Below the pieces are notes generated by a model that saw nothing but the letters and a program-made list of their open reading frames with translations, was not told the origin of the DNA and did no database searches. A DNA stretch of 64,000 bases from Mucilaginibacter auburnensis. Lineage in GTDB: Bacteria; Bacteroidota; Bacteroidia; Sphingobacteriales; Sphingobacteriaceae. The stretch is taken from positions 806,001-870,000 of the forward strand of contig NZ_PGFJ01000002.1 of assembly GCF_002797815.1 (NCBI RefSeq), given 5' to 3'. Position 1 is the stretch's first letter, and the number at the start of each line of letters is the position of its first letter. This document shows positions 28,680-36,891 of the stretch, piece by piece. Position numbers and translations under genes: made by a program.

Positions 28680-28988
28680 ATGATAACAGACGCTTTTGTA
28701 CATAACGTATTTTTCTGGTTGAAAAATCCTGCTGATACCGCCACTTTTGTTGAAGGCGTGAAAGGCCTGGCCAATATTAAACACCTGCGCGATGTGCATG
28801 TGGGTGTACCTGTTCCAAGCGACAAGCCTATTATAGAAAGCTCCTACCATGTATCGTTATTGACGATATTTAACAGTGTGGAAGATCACGACCTGTACCA
28901 GGTTGACCCTATACATGAAGACTTTTTAGCCAACTACGTTAAACAATATGTTGAACGTGTAATGGTGACGGATAGCGTGGATGCGTAA
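28680..28988 (+). CDS. Dabb (stress-responsive A/B barrel) protein
   Basis: A 102-residue protein of the Dabb family, a dimeric ferredoxin-like barrel. It begins FVHNVFFWLKNPAD, has LANIKHLRDVHVGVPV in the middle, and ends with a DLYQVDPIHEDFLANYV helix, all typical. Family members bind small hydrophobic ligands or act as monooxygenase-like proteins; no catalytic role is read here. It starts 248 bp from the photolyase, facing away. Confidence 0.85.
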   Translation: MITDAFVHNVFFWLKNPADTATFVEGVKGLANIKHLRDVHVGVPVPSDKPIIESSYHVSLLTIFNSVEDHDLYQVDPIHEDFLANYVKQYVERVMVTDSVDA

Positions 28989-28993
28989 TTTAG

Positions 28994-29041
28994 TTGATCA
29001 GTGATTGGTTAATTAGAGATTAGTTGCAATCCACTGATCAA
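28994..29041. terminator. Hairpin between convergent genes
   Basis: TTGATCAGTGATTG (28994-29007) pairs with CAATCCACTGATCAA (29027-29041) with one bulged base. It lies between the Dabb gene and the FAD-protein gene. Confidence 0.55.
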
Positions 29042-29043
29042 AT

Positions 29044-30375
29044 TTAATTAAGCACCTTCCCGTTAATGTCTACCTTGCGGGCAAAGGGACTAAGATACTG
29101 GTTGGCCAGTATGGCAAACTCACGACGGGTGACAGGTTTATTCAGGTCAAAATCCGACTTAAACTTATATTCAGTTTTCCAAGCCTTTTGAACTTTCAGT
29201 TTAAAGTCGGCTGGTTCTGCTAATGTTATTTCACTTATCAGTGATAGCAAATTACCAACTGTAAATTGTTCACCGGGTTTTTCCCTGTTCATCCACAAAA
29301 ACACCCGTGAGTAAATCTCGGTTAAAATTGGTTTTATCTCCGCAGTCCTTACCTCTAATTCCGGCATAAAATGAAAGTCGCCGTTTGGATTTTCTGAGTC
29401 AGGTACGATGTAGTATCCTTTTAATAAACCAGTTGCTGCAATTTGTTGAACGGCGCGGTAATAAGGGTCCTTTCTATCCACATCGGTAAAATACAATAGC
29501 GACGATTTAAAATCCAATATTTCAATTTGGATAACCCTCGGGTCTAACTTTTGCGTGGTTGTTTTAAAAAAGGCGCAGTATGCTGCTGTTGCTCCTACTC
29601 CCTGCCCTACTGCTATTTTGGCTGTAAGATTATAAGCACCGTTCGGAAAAAGTGTTTTATTAATGGTTAGCAAATTGTCAACACCTTTTATGGTAACCGC
29701 GCTCAACGGAATATAATAAACGGCTCCGCCGGGATAATTAATAGCGCCTTGTTTATCAGCGGTGAGGTAAGTACCCGAAGCTATTGAGGTGCGGTACAAG
29801 TCGGCAGCGCCTTTGCTTAACCAGGTTATAATATCTGGGGGCAGTGTTGCGCCGGCTTTTTTTATCATCTCGCCATCTTCGGTGCCATCAATCAGCACCT
29901 TAGCCTTAATGGTTACTTTCTCCCCTTTTATCATCACCTCCAGTTTCCAGCCGGTGCCATCTTTCTCAATTGAGTTATAAATAACATTGAGTTTAGCGGT
30001 TAGCTGCTTAGTTGAATCGGCCATGCGTTTTAGCGCGCCGGCCGCCGCATAAGGTTCAAACATCAATGCTTTTGCAAGCGTATCATAACCCGATGTTTTT
30101 TTATAGAACTGGCGCAGCTCTTTATCCAGTTCCTCCCAAATACCAGACGGAGCGTAAGTGGGATCGTTGAGGGCGGTCATTTTCTGAAGGGATAATTCTT
30201 CAAGCCACGGTCCATTTAACAATAATAGGGTTTTAACGTTACTGCGGCCGCTTTGTATGGCGGCTGCTATGGCGGCAGTACCATTACCTATAACTACAAC
30301 ATCGGTTTTTATGGTTTCGGCATGGGCAGCACCTCCCAAAAAAACCAATAGTGCTACAAGTAACTTTTTTACCAT
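29044..30375 (-). CDS. Secreted FAD-dependent oxidoreductase with SLH-like C-terminus
   Basis: About 443 residues from the ATG at 30375; a TTG at 30399 would add eight. A signal peptide (VKKLLVALLVFLGGAAHAE) is followed by a Rossmann FAD-binding motif, VVVIGNGTAAIAAA. The region to about 280 has the pattern of an FAD-oxidoreductase, including a DGTEDGEMIKKAGA segment. The last third contains FTDVDRKDPYYRAVQQIAATG (about 290-315) and PVTRREFAILANQYL (about 410-430), which look like S-layer homology repeats. The substrate is unknown. Confidence 0.75.
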   Translation of the reverse strand: MVKKLLVALLVFLGGAAHAETIKTDVVVIGNGTAAIAAAIQSGRSNVKTLLLLNGPWLEELSLQKMTALNDPTYAPSGIWEELDKELRQFYKKTSGYDTLAKALMFEPYAAAGALKRMADSTKQLTAKLNVIYNSIEKDGTGWKLEVMIKGEKVTIKAKVLIDGTEDGEMIKKAGATLPPDIITWLSKGAADLYRTSIASGTYLTADKQGAINYPGGAVYYIPLSAVTIKGVDNLLTINKTLFPNGAYNLTAKIAVGQGVGATAAYCAFFKTTTQKLDPRVIQIEILDFKSSLLYFTDVDRKDPYYRAVQQIAATGLLKGYYIVPDSENPNGDFHFMPELEVRTAEIKPILTEIYSRVFLWMNREKPGEQFTVGNLLSLISEITLAEPADFKLKVQKAWKTEYKFKSDFDLNKPVTRREFAILANQYLSPFARKVDINGKVLN

Positions 30376-30451
30376 CCTTTGAAATAAGCGCGTTTGCAAA
30401 ACGCTAAATTAGCAGAAAGCTTGCATAACCACTAAATAATATATCATCCGC

Positions 30452-30982
30452 ATGACCGAAGAACAACTACGCTATCCGATAGGAAATTTTATAGTACCAG
30501 AAACTTATACCAAAGAAAATATCGCGCAATGGAAAGCCGATATTAAGGAATTGCCGATACTGATCAAAAACGCCGTGAGCAACCTGACTGACGTGGAGTT
30601 AGAAACGCCTTACCGTCCCGGCGGCTGGACCATACGGCAGGTTGTTCATCACCTTGCTGATAGCCACACTAATTCTATTCTTCGTTTCAAGTGGGCAATG
30701 ACTGAAGAAAATCCCACCATCAAAGCATATCATGAAGATCTTTGGGCGGAGTTGGCAGATTACAAGTTACCGTTAGCACCTTCGTTAAACATGCTGGATG
30801 GTATACACGCGCGCTTAATAGCATTGTTTGATAGCTTTACTGATGCCGATTGGGATCGTACGTTCATCCATCCGCAAACGGGCGCTACCATATCGTTGAA
30901 AAGAAACTTAGCATTATACTCCTGGCATGGCCGCCATCATTTGGCGCATATTGAGCAAGCTAAAGCCAATATAAATGCTTAA
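30452..30982 (+). CDS. YfiT/DinB-type putative metal-dependent hydrolase or bacillithiol transferase
   Basis: A 176-residue DinB-superfamily protein of the YfiT/BstA branch. It starts LRYPIGNFIVPETY, as those do. The metal-binding His residues are in RQVVHHLADSHTNS and in YSWHGRHHLAHIEQAK. The BstA/YfiT group transfers thiols or acts as a metal-dependent hydrolase; which applies here cannot be told. It is preceded by the divergent FAD-protein gene. Confidence 0.85.
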   Translation: MTEEQLRYPIGNFIVPETYTKENIAQWKADIKELPILIKNAVSNLTDVELETPYRPGGWTIRQVVHHLADSHTNSILRFKWAMTEENPTIKAYHEDLWAELADYKLPLAPSLNMLDGIHARLIALFDSFTDADWDRTFIHPQTGATISLKRNLALYSWHGRHHLAHIEQAKANINA

Positions 30983-31030
30983 TCACTCTTTTTAAAATTG
31001 GCTTAACACGGAAGCATTAACTTTAACAGT

Positions 31031-31876
31031 ATGAACAGTCGCAGAAAATTTATACAAACAGGCATGGCCCTTGGAGGCCTGAGCCTGCTGCCATCAATTG
31101 ATTTATTTGCAGGAGAGAAAAAACTGCTTGTAAAGCCCGCCGCCGACCTCAAACTGCGTTTCGTGGTAGCATCCGACGGTCACTACGCTCAGCCAGGCAC
31201 CGACGGCGATAAATTTTACGGCGATCTCATCACCTGGTTAAAAAAAGAGCATAAGGATAACCATTTGGACATGGTGATCATTAATGGCGACCTGGTACAT
31301 GACCGCCCCGACCTGCTACCAAAGCTAAAAAAAACTTACCTTGACAAACTGCCTGTACCTTGCTATGCTGTACCTGGTAACCACGACCACGTAGACGCCG
31401 CCATGTGGAAAGCGATATTTGGCTACGAGGACAATTTTATTGTTGATAAAGGCGATGTAGGCTTTGTGTTGGCAAACACTACAGACAAAACAGGCAAATA
31501 CGTTTGCCCGGATGACGCCTTTTTAAAACGCTCTTTAGATGCGTTTAAGAATAAACCCGTGGTTTTTGTAGTGCTACATGTTCCGCCGCACCTGTGGCTG
31601 CCCGAGGAGAAAGGTAATTTTATTGAGTGCCCGGAAATCATTGAGTTGCTCCACAGCTACCCAAATGTAAAGGCTGTACTGCATGGACATGACCACTCCT
31701 TAGATGTTATTCGTTATACCGGCAAACTGCCGCATATTTTCGATGCCCACTTTGGCGGTAACTGGGGGACAGCTTATAAAGGGTACAGAATTTTTGAAAT
31801 AGGTAAGGATAACTCTATTAACACGTATCAGGTTAATGCAAGCCAAAATCCCGTTATTAATAGCGCAAAGTTTTAA
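31031..31876 (+). CDS. Exported metallophosphoesterase
   Basis: A 281-residue calcineurin-like phosphoesterase. The N-terminus SRRKFIQTGMALGGLSLLP is a twin-arginine-type signal, so it should be exported folded. Metal-binding motifs are SDGHY (about 50-54), GDLVHDR, GNHDH and HGHDH near residue 220. It would hydrolyse a phosphomono- or diester in the periplasm; the substrate is unknown. It is a single gene, 48 bp after the DinB-like gene. Confidence 0.88.
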   Translation: MNSRRKFIQTGMALGGLSLLPSIDLFAGEKKLLVKPAADLKLRFVVASDGHYAQPGTDGDKFYGDLITWLKKEHKDNHLDMVIINGDLVHDRPDLLPKLKKTYLDKLPVPCYAVPGNHDHVDAAMWKAIFGYEDNFIVDKGDVGFVLANTTDKTGKYVCPDDAFLKRSLDAFKNKPVVFVVLHVPPHLWLPEEKGNFIECPEIIELLHSYPNVKAVLHGHDHSLDVIRYTGKLPHIFDAHFGGNWGTAYKGYRIFEIGKDNSINTYQVNASQNPVINSAKF

Positions 31877-31918
31877 TCCGCACCTCATGCCGAACTTGTT
31901 TCAGCATTACCTATTTTT

Positions 31919-31968
31919 CTTATAAACAACAACGGCCCCGAAAATTCGGGGCCGTTGTTGTTTATAAG
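31919..31968. terminator. Long perfect palindromic bidirectional terminator
   Basis: The arms at 31919-31942 and 31945-31968 are exactly complementary over 24 bp, with the GC-rich core AACGGCCCCG/CGGGGCCGTT. It separates the phosphoesterase and the GH3 gene, which converge on it. Confidence 0.85.
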
Positions 31969-31984
31969 GGATGATGTTTTATGA

Positions 31985-34600
31985 TTACATCATAGTAACC
32001 GTCTTTTTAACAATATTACCGGTGGTAACGTTCTTTTCATCAGGCTGCGAGCCACCTACACTTACAGTAAACTTACCTTTAAGCGGAGTGATTTTGCCGT
32101 TAGCATCAGGTAGGGAAAGATCAGATGGAGAAACGGTAAAGGTTACCATTTTGCGCTCCCCTGCTTTAAGCGATATACGGTTAAAGCCTTTTAACGCTTT
32201 TATTGGTGTTTTCTGCGCATTGTTGTTGTAAGTTAAGTAAAGCTGCGCAACCTCTTCGCCGGCCATTTTGCCGGTGTTGGTAACTGTTACAGTAACTACC
32301 ATTTTATTACCTTTTTTAACTATGGATGGAGCTGTAACTGCATCATATTTAAATGTAGTGTAGCTTAAGCCGTAACCGAAGCCATATAATGGGGTACCGG
32401 TAAAGTAACGGTAGGTGCGGTTGGTCATGGTGTAGTCGTTAAAATCAGGTAGGTCGCTGTCACCTTTATAGAAGGTAACAGGTAAACGACCGGCAGGGTT
32501 ATAATCGCCAAATAACACATCAGCAACTGCAGTACCTGCAGACTGGCCGGCATACCATGCGTTAACTATAGCTGGCACATTTTCGGCCTCCCATGGAATA
32601 GCAACCGCGCTACCTGTCATCATTACAAAAACTACCGGTTTTCCTGTGCCTTTAAAGGCCTTCATCAGTTCAGTTTGAACTTTAGGCAGCATAATAGACG
32701 TTCTGTCGCCGCCGTCAAAGCCAGGATAAGGCACTTTCATTTCTTCACCTTCCAATTGCGGAGATATACCGCCTACGTAAACAATAGCATCAGCATCTTT
32801 GATACGCTCGGTCAATGCAGCAAAGTCGGTTTTTTTGTAAGTACCTGCACTCATGCGGATGTTGGCCTTGCCATCACCTTGCCAATACTCTAATTCTAAT
32901 TTATAGCTTTTGCCAGGCTCAGTAACCAGTTTATACTGCTGCGCACCCCAACGGTTACGGGTCCAGATGTTTAACACCTCTTTACCGTCAACCAAAAAGC
33001 GCCAGCCATCATCGCCATCAATTTCAAAAGTAATGAAGCCTTCGTTACCTGCTTTGTAATTGGTAGAGTAACGTGCAGAGAAGTTGGTGGCTTTAATGCC
33101 GTTGCCAATAGCTTCGCCCTCTTGCCAGAAATGGTTTACTTCAGCTTCTGTTTTCACAACCGGGGTACCTTTTAACTCAACATTATTGAAGTATTCGGCT
33201 TTAAAACCAGGGTGACCGTCAATGCTGTACTGGCCGCTCACATCGCGGTAATCCAATAAGGTATCATTGGTAAAGTTGATGGCTTTCTCATAGATAATTT
33301 CGGCATTAGGCAATTTTGCTTTAATACCTTGCAATACAGTTACCCTATCCGTTGGCGTACCATTGTAGTTACCTAAAATAGCAATGCCATTATCAGCATT
33401 GGGGCCAATTACGGCTATCTTTTTTATAGTTTTTTTAAGGGGAAGAGTATTTCCTTGATTCTTCAACATGGTGATTGACTGGCGCGCCATTTTCAAAGCA
33501 TGCGCTTTGTGCTCTGCACTTTCTAATACTGATGCAGGAGTTTGCGCATATTTCACCATCGAAACCGGATCAAACATGCCCAGTTTAAAACGCGTCATGA
33601 ATAAGCGTGTTACAGAAGCGTCAATGTCTTTTTCAGACAAACGGCCATTTTTAACTGCTGCTACTAATGATAAATAAGCGTCAGTTCCGCACTCTACGTC
33701 TGTACCGTGCAATACAGCATCAGCAGACGCAGTTTCGGCATTAGTGTGGGTTTTGTGATTTTTAAAGAAGTCATCAATACCCCAGCAATCTGAAGTAACG
33801 TAACCTTTAAAGCCCCACTGGTTACGTAAAATATCAACCATCAACACGTCGCTGCCGCAGCATGGTTGGGTGCGGAAAGCATTGTAAGCACACATTACGC
33901 CTTCAACATTACTTTCGGTAACCAGTTTTTTAAAGGCAGGCAGGTAAGTATCCCACAGGTCGTAGTTGCTTACATCGGTATTAAATACGTGTCTTAAAGG
34001 CTCTGGACCGCTATGCACGGCATAGTGCTTGGCGCAGGCAGCAGCTTTTAAATATTTAGGATCATCACCTTGCAAACCACGTACAAAGCTATTACCCATA
34101 ATGGCGGTTAAGTAAGGGTCTTCACCGTAAGTTTCCTGGCCACGGCCCCAACGCGGATCGCGGAAAATGTTGATGTTAGGTGTCCAGTATGTTAGGCCCA
34201 TATAACGCTCATTGGCGCGGCCTTGTTGTACAGCTTTATTATGCACCGCTCTACCCTCTAAAGCAGAATAATCTGCCATAGTGAATAGTGAGCTACGGTC
34301 AAAAGTGGCAGCCATAGCTATGGCCTGCGGATACACAGTTACTTTATAAGGCGTACGTGCAACACCGTGCAGCACCTCATTCCACCAGTCATAAGCAGGT
34401 ATGCCCAGGCGTGGTATAGCCGGTGATGAGTTTAACATCTGGCTAACTTTTTCTTCCAGCGTCATGCGTTTTACCAGATCGGCAACACGCGTTTTAAAGG
34501 TAAGTTTAGTGTTTTGGTAAGGGTACTTTACCGCCTGTGCGCTAACCACAGCCGGCAGTAACAATAATGCAACTAACAATTGCCTAAAACGGAATTTCAT
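31985..34600 (-). CDS. Glycoside hydrolase family 3 with PA14 insert
   Basis: An 871-residue GH3 enzyme with a signal peptide (cleavage near VVSAQ, residue 22). The N-terminal (beta/alpha)8 domain has MCAYNAFRTQPCC and GYVTSDCWGIDDF, whose Asp near residue 270 is the nucleophile. A PA14 domain occupies roughly residues 460-590 (GFKAEYFNN, then DGDDGWRFLVDGKEV). The second GH3 domain and a fibronectin III-like C-terminus follow. It is a beta-xylosidase or beta-glucosidase type enzyme, with substrate uncertain. It is near the SusCD cassette on the same strand. Confidence 0.93.
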   Translation of the reverse strand: MKFRFRQLLVALLLLPAVVSAQAVKYPYQNTKLTFKTRVADLVKRMTLEEKVSQMLNSSPAIPRLGIPAYDWWNEVLHGVARTPYKVTVYPQAIAMAATFDRSSLFTMADYSALEGRAVHNKAVQQGRANERYMGLTYWTPNINIFRDPRWGRGQETYGEDPYLTAIMGNSFVRGLQGDDPKYLKAAACAKHYAVHSGPEPLRHVFNTDVSNYDLWDTYLPAFKKLVTESNVEGVMCAYNAFRTQPCCGSDVLMVDILRNQWGFKGYVTSDCWGIDDFFKNHKTHTNAETASADAVLHGTDVECGTDAYLSLVAAVKNGRLSEKDIDASVTRLFMTRFKLGMFDPVSMVKYAQTPASVLESAEHKAHALKMARQSITMLKNQGNTLPLKKTIKKIAVIGPNADNGIAILGNYNGTPTDRVTVLQGIKAKLPNAEIIYEKAINFTNDTLLDYRDVSGQYSIDGHPGFKAEYFNNVELKGTPVVKTEAEVNHFWQEGEAIGNGIKATNFSARYSTNYKAGNEGFITFEIDGDDGWRFLVDGKEVLNIWTRNRWGAQQYKLVTEPGKSYKLELEYWQGDGKANIRMSAGTYKKTDFAALTERIKDADAIVYVGGISPQLEGEEMKVPYPGFDGGDRTSIMLPKVQTELMKAFKGTGKPVVFVMMTGSAVAIPWEAENVPAIVNAWYAGQSAGTAVADVLFGDYNPAGRLPVTFYKGDSDLPDFNDYTMTNRTYRYFTGTPLYGFGYGLSYTTFKYDAVTAPSIVKKGNKMVVTVTVTNTGKMAGEEVAQLYLTYNNNAQKTPIKALKGFNRISLKAGERKMVTFTVSPSDLSLPDANGKITPLKGKFTVSVGGSQPDEKNVTTGNIVKKTVTMM

Positions 34601-34657
34601 ATTAGTATGGGATTGGTTTTATGTTGAAAATTGGCTGGTTGCGCGGCATATGCAAAC

Positions 34658-34665
34658 CAAAAATA
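34658..34665 (-). promoter_or_regulatory. Candidate -7 box (TATTTTTG) of the GH3 gene
   Basis: On the minus strand TATTTTTG matches TAnnTTTG, 57 bp before the ATG at 34600, giving a leader of about 50 nt. Confidence 0.35.
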
Positions 34666-34827
34666 CACACAGCAACAACCGCTGGCTAAGTTAGCGTTTA
34701 CAGCCTAACCATGCAATTTTATTTGGGACGGCGATTGTAAGAGTTATGCGATAAAGAGGCGATTGTCTGAACCCGGATTTCTGGCTCTTTAAGATTGGGT
34801 GTAAGTTAGAAAACTCTATAAGCAATT

Positions 34828-35814
34828 TCAATTAGCTCCAAAACGATAAGCCAGCGCAATGGCGCCATACTGCTGGCCGGTGGCAGTGCTTTTTACTTCC
34901 TTTCCCCTTATAAAAGCAGTATATGACGCAGACCACCGCTGCGATGAAAATTGCAGGCCTAAAATCTGAGTAAATACCAAAGGCTCCACATCAAAATGGA
35001 CCGGGCCTTTATCTTTAACAAACATGCCACCTTGTATAGTAGCATTATAAGCTACATAGCTTAACTGAGGTATGGCAAAAAAGTAGAACTCTGTTTTTTG
35101 ATGATCGCCTCCCATGCTTACCCTGCTATTAGTACCTGCAGATTGATAAAGCTTATCTATACTGCCTATCCGCAACTGCACAGCAGCATTGGCATTGCTG
35201 AAAGTATTACCTAAACGCAAAGCCGGGGTTGCGGCTACATCAAGCCACTCACTTTCATTGCGGTAAAGCAAATGAGTGTACTGCGCTTCAAGATTAATGC
35301 CCGGCTCATTGTTTAGCTGGTACTGCCAGCCTTCGGGCTCTTTCAAACCAAAAGCATGATGAAAGGCCTTTTGCACCCGTTCCGCCTGCGACGCACGGCC
35401 AATAGTTCCAATTTGGGCAGTAATTTTAAGAGCGCTTTCGTTGTTATACAACCAATTAAGCGAAGCACCTGCGTAGAGATAACCAGTGTATGGGCGGTCT
35501 TGTATAAAATCGTAACGGGCCCAGGTAGCAAAGGGGCCGTATATTTGCTGGCCAATTTCCAGTTCGAGCGTTTTTTTTACCAATCCGCCGCTTAATAAAT
35601 TAGCACAATCTTTATTGCTGTTTAGTACGGTGGTAAAATTCAACAAATGCCCGGCCATGTAATAGCGGTCATTGTATGGGTCAACGTATTGGTCGTTATC
35701 TAAACGGTTACCTATCTGGTTGCGGTAAGTGTTTTGCGCCGAAGCTGCTAAACTTATCAGGCAACAAAAAAATACTTTAGAAATTAAGGGGATAGGGCGC
35801 GTAACGTTGTTCAA
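34828..35814 (-). CDS. LpxR-like lipid A deacylase family protein (DUF2219)
   Basis: A 328-residue protein with a signal peptide ending near AASAQ. The start is a TTG at 35814, because a stop codon lies a few codons upstream and no ATG precedes the signal peptide. Family features are NDQYVDPYNDRYYMAGH, YDFIQDRPYTGYLYAG and QIGTIGRASQAERVQKAFHHAFG, with the polar residues and His used by lipid A 3-O-deacylases of the LpxR family. It should be an outer-membrane barrel acting on lipid A acyl chains. Catalytic activity is inferred. Confidence 0.75.
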   Translation of the reverse strand: MNNVTRPIPLISKVFFCCLISLAASAQNTYRNQIGNRLDNDQYVDPYNDRYYMAGHLLNFTTVLNSNKDCANLLSGGLVKKTLELEIGQQIYGPFATWARYDFIQDRPYTGYLYAGASLNWLYNNESALKITAQIGTIGRASQAERVQKAFHHAFGLKEPEGWQYQLNNEPGINLEAQYTHLLYRNESEWLDVAATPALRLGNTFSNANAAVQLRIGSIDKLYQSAGTNSRVSMGGDHQKTEFYFFAIPQLSYVAYNATIQGGMFVKDKGPVHFDVEPLVFTQILGLQFSSQRWSASYTAFIRGKEVKSTATGQQYGAIALAYRFGAN

Positions 35815-35931
35815 TTGTGCGGGTGATGAAGTTTAATTAACAGCACCCAAAAATATTTATTATTTTCTGATTAACAGTACAATTTACTAAGCACTTAATA
35901 AATATTAGAAAAATTTAATAAGCAGGCATTA

Positions 35932-35988
35932 TAAAAAGAAAACCCCCGTCGTACCTATTAACGCGAGTTAGGTACAGCGAAGGTTTTC
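35932..35988 (-). terminator. Terminator of the SusC/SusD operon
   Basis: On the minus strand two nested stems are visible: GAAAACC/GGTTTTC (35938-35944 with 35982-35988) and GTACCTA/TAGGTAC (35951-35957 with 35969-35975), followed by a T-run at 35937-35933. It lies about 80 bp after the DUF3823 stop codon. Confidence 0.75.
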
Positions 35989-36066
35989 GGATAGATGTGT
36001 TAGTGTTTAGGTTTTGCCCTGTTTTACACTACGGGCTAAAAAATTAATATTCGTTATAGCTGTTAA

Positions 36067-36870
36067 CTAATACGGCAATTTCAATTGTATTGGTTTTGAA
36101 TACAACGCATCATTTATGTTGGTAGTTTTAACGGCTACAGTAGCATACACGGTAGTATTGTTACCAAAGGCCTTTAGAAATTGTTTTTCGCCGGTAGTAA
36201 GTGCATTCAGATCAACTTTAATTGTAACTGTACCACCAGTACTTGAGCCAGCAGGAACTACAATACCTCCAGAATTAAAACCGGCAATCCAGTTTTTAGC
36301 TACACCTTGAGTTGAAGACTGGACATCAGGCAAATTAGTTGGAGAAAGGAATATATATACCCTCTCTAAGGTTCTTGCAGTATTTGCAGATGGTTTAGTA
36401 AGATTAAAGTTAGCTGTAAATACACCTGCTGTGTAGTCGGTTTGAAGGCCATTCATCCACCAGTAAGGTACAACCTCAATATTGCCAAGATCAGTATCAC
36501 CACTAACCGTAACAGCCCTGTTGGTAAAATCTTCAAAAGGACTTCTACTTGTCTGAGTTCTCATAAGGTATTTACCGTCAAAAAACTTACTGGTAAAACT
36601 ACCATCATTCTTGGCGTAAATACGTACCTCTCCCGCACCATAAACTTCCTGAGCACCGCTTGTTTGTTGCAAAAGCAAGGTAGCGGTATTGGCCGATCCG
36701 ATAATATCAGGGTTAGATGGTATTAATCCAACAGGTTGGCCCTGGTAAGTTAACCGTCCCGACAATGTTGATGATGGGTATTTCAGGTTGTCTTTACCGC
36801 ATGACTGCATAAGCACGCTTGCTGCAATCACTAACATTATTAAAAGTGTTATTCTATTTATCTTTTTCAT
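36067..36870 (-). CDS. DUF3823 lipoprotein of the SusCD cassette
   Basis: A 267-residue lipoprotein with Cys24 in SVLMQSCGK. It has LSGRLTYQGQPVGLIPS near residue 35 and a FDGKYLMRTQTSR strand, matching the DUF3823 family found after SusD genes. These are probably surface-exposed glycan-binding proteins. It starts 21 bp after the SusD stop codon, so it is the last gene of the operon. Confidence 0.82.
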   Translation of the reverse strand: MKKINRITLLIMLVIAASVLMQSCGKDNLKYPSSTLSGRLTYQGQPVGLIPSNPDIIGSANTATLLLQQTSGAQEVYGAGEVRIYAKNDGSFTSKFFDGKYLMRTQTSRSPFEDFTNRAVTVSGDTDLGNIEVVPYWWMNGLQTDYTAGVFTANFNLTKPSANTARTLERVYIFLSPTNLPDVQSSTQGVAKNWIAGFNSGGIVVPAGSSTGGTVTIKVDLNALTTGEKQFLKAFGNNTTVYATVAVKTTNINDALYSKPIQLKLPY

Positions 36871-36891
36871 AACATGTTTTTTATGATTTAA

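Noticed and set aside
2329..29026. Shared 14-mer TTAGAGATTAGTTG at 2329-2342 and 29013-29026
   Set aside because: It is a low-complexity AT-rich intergenic word; two copies are not enough to claim a repeat family.
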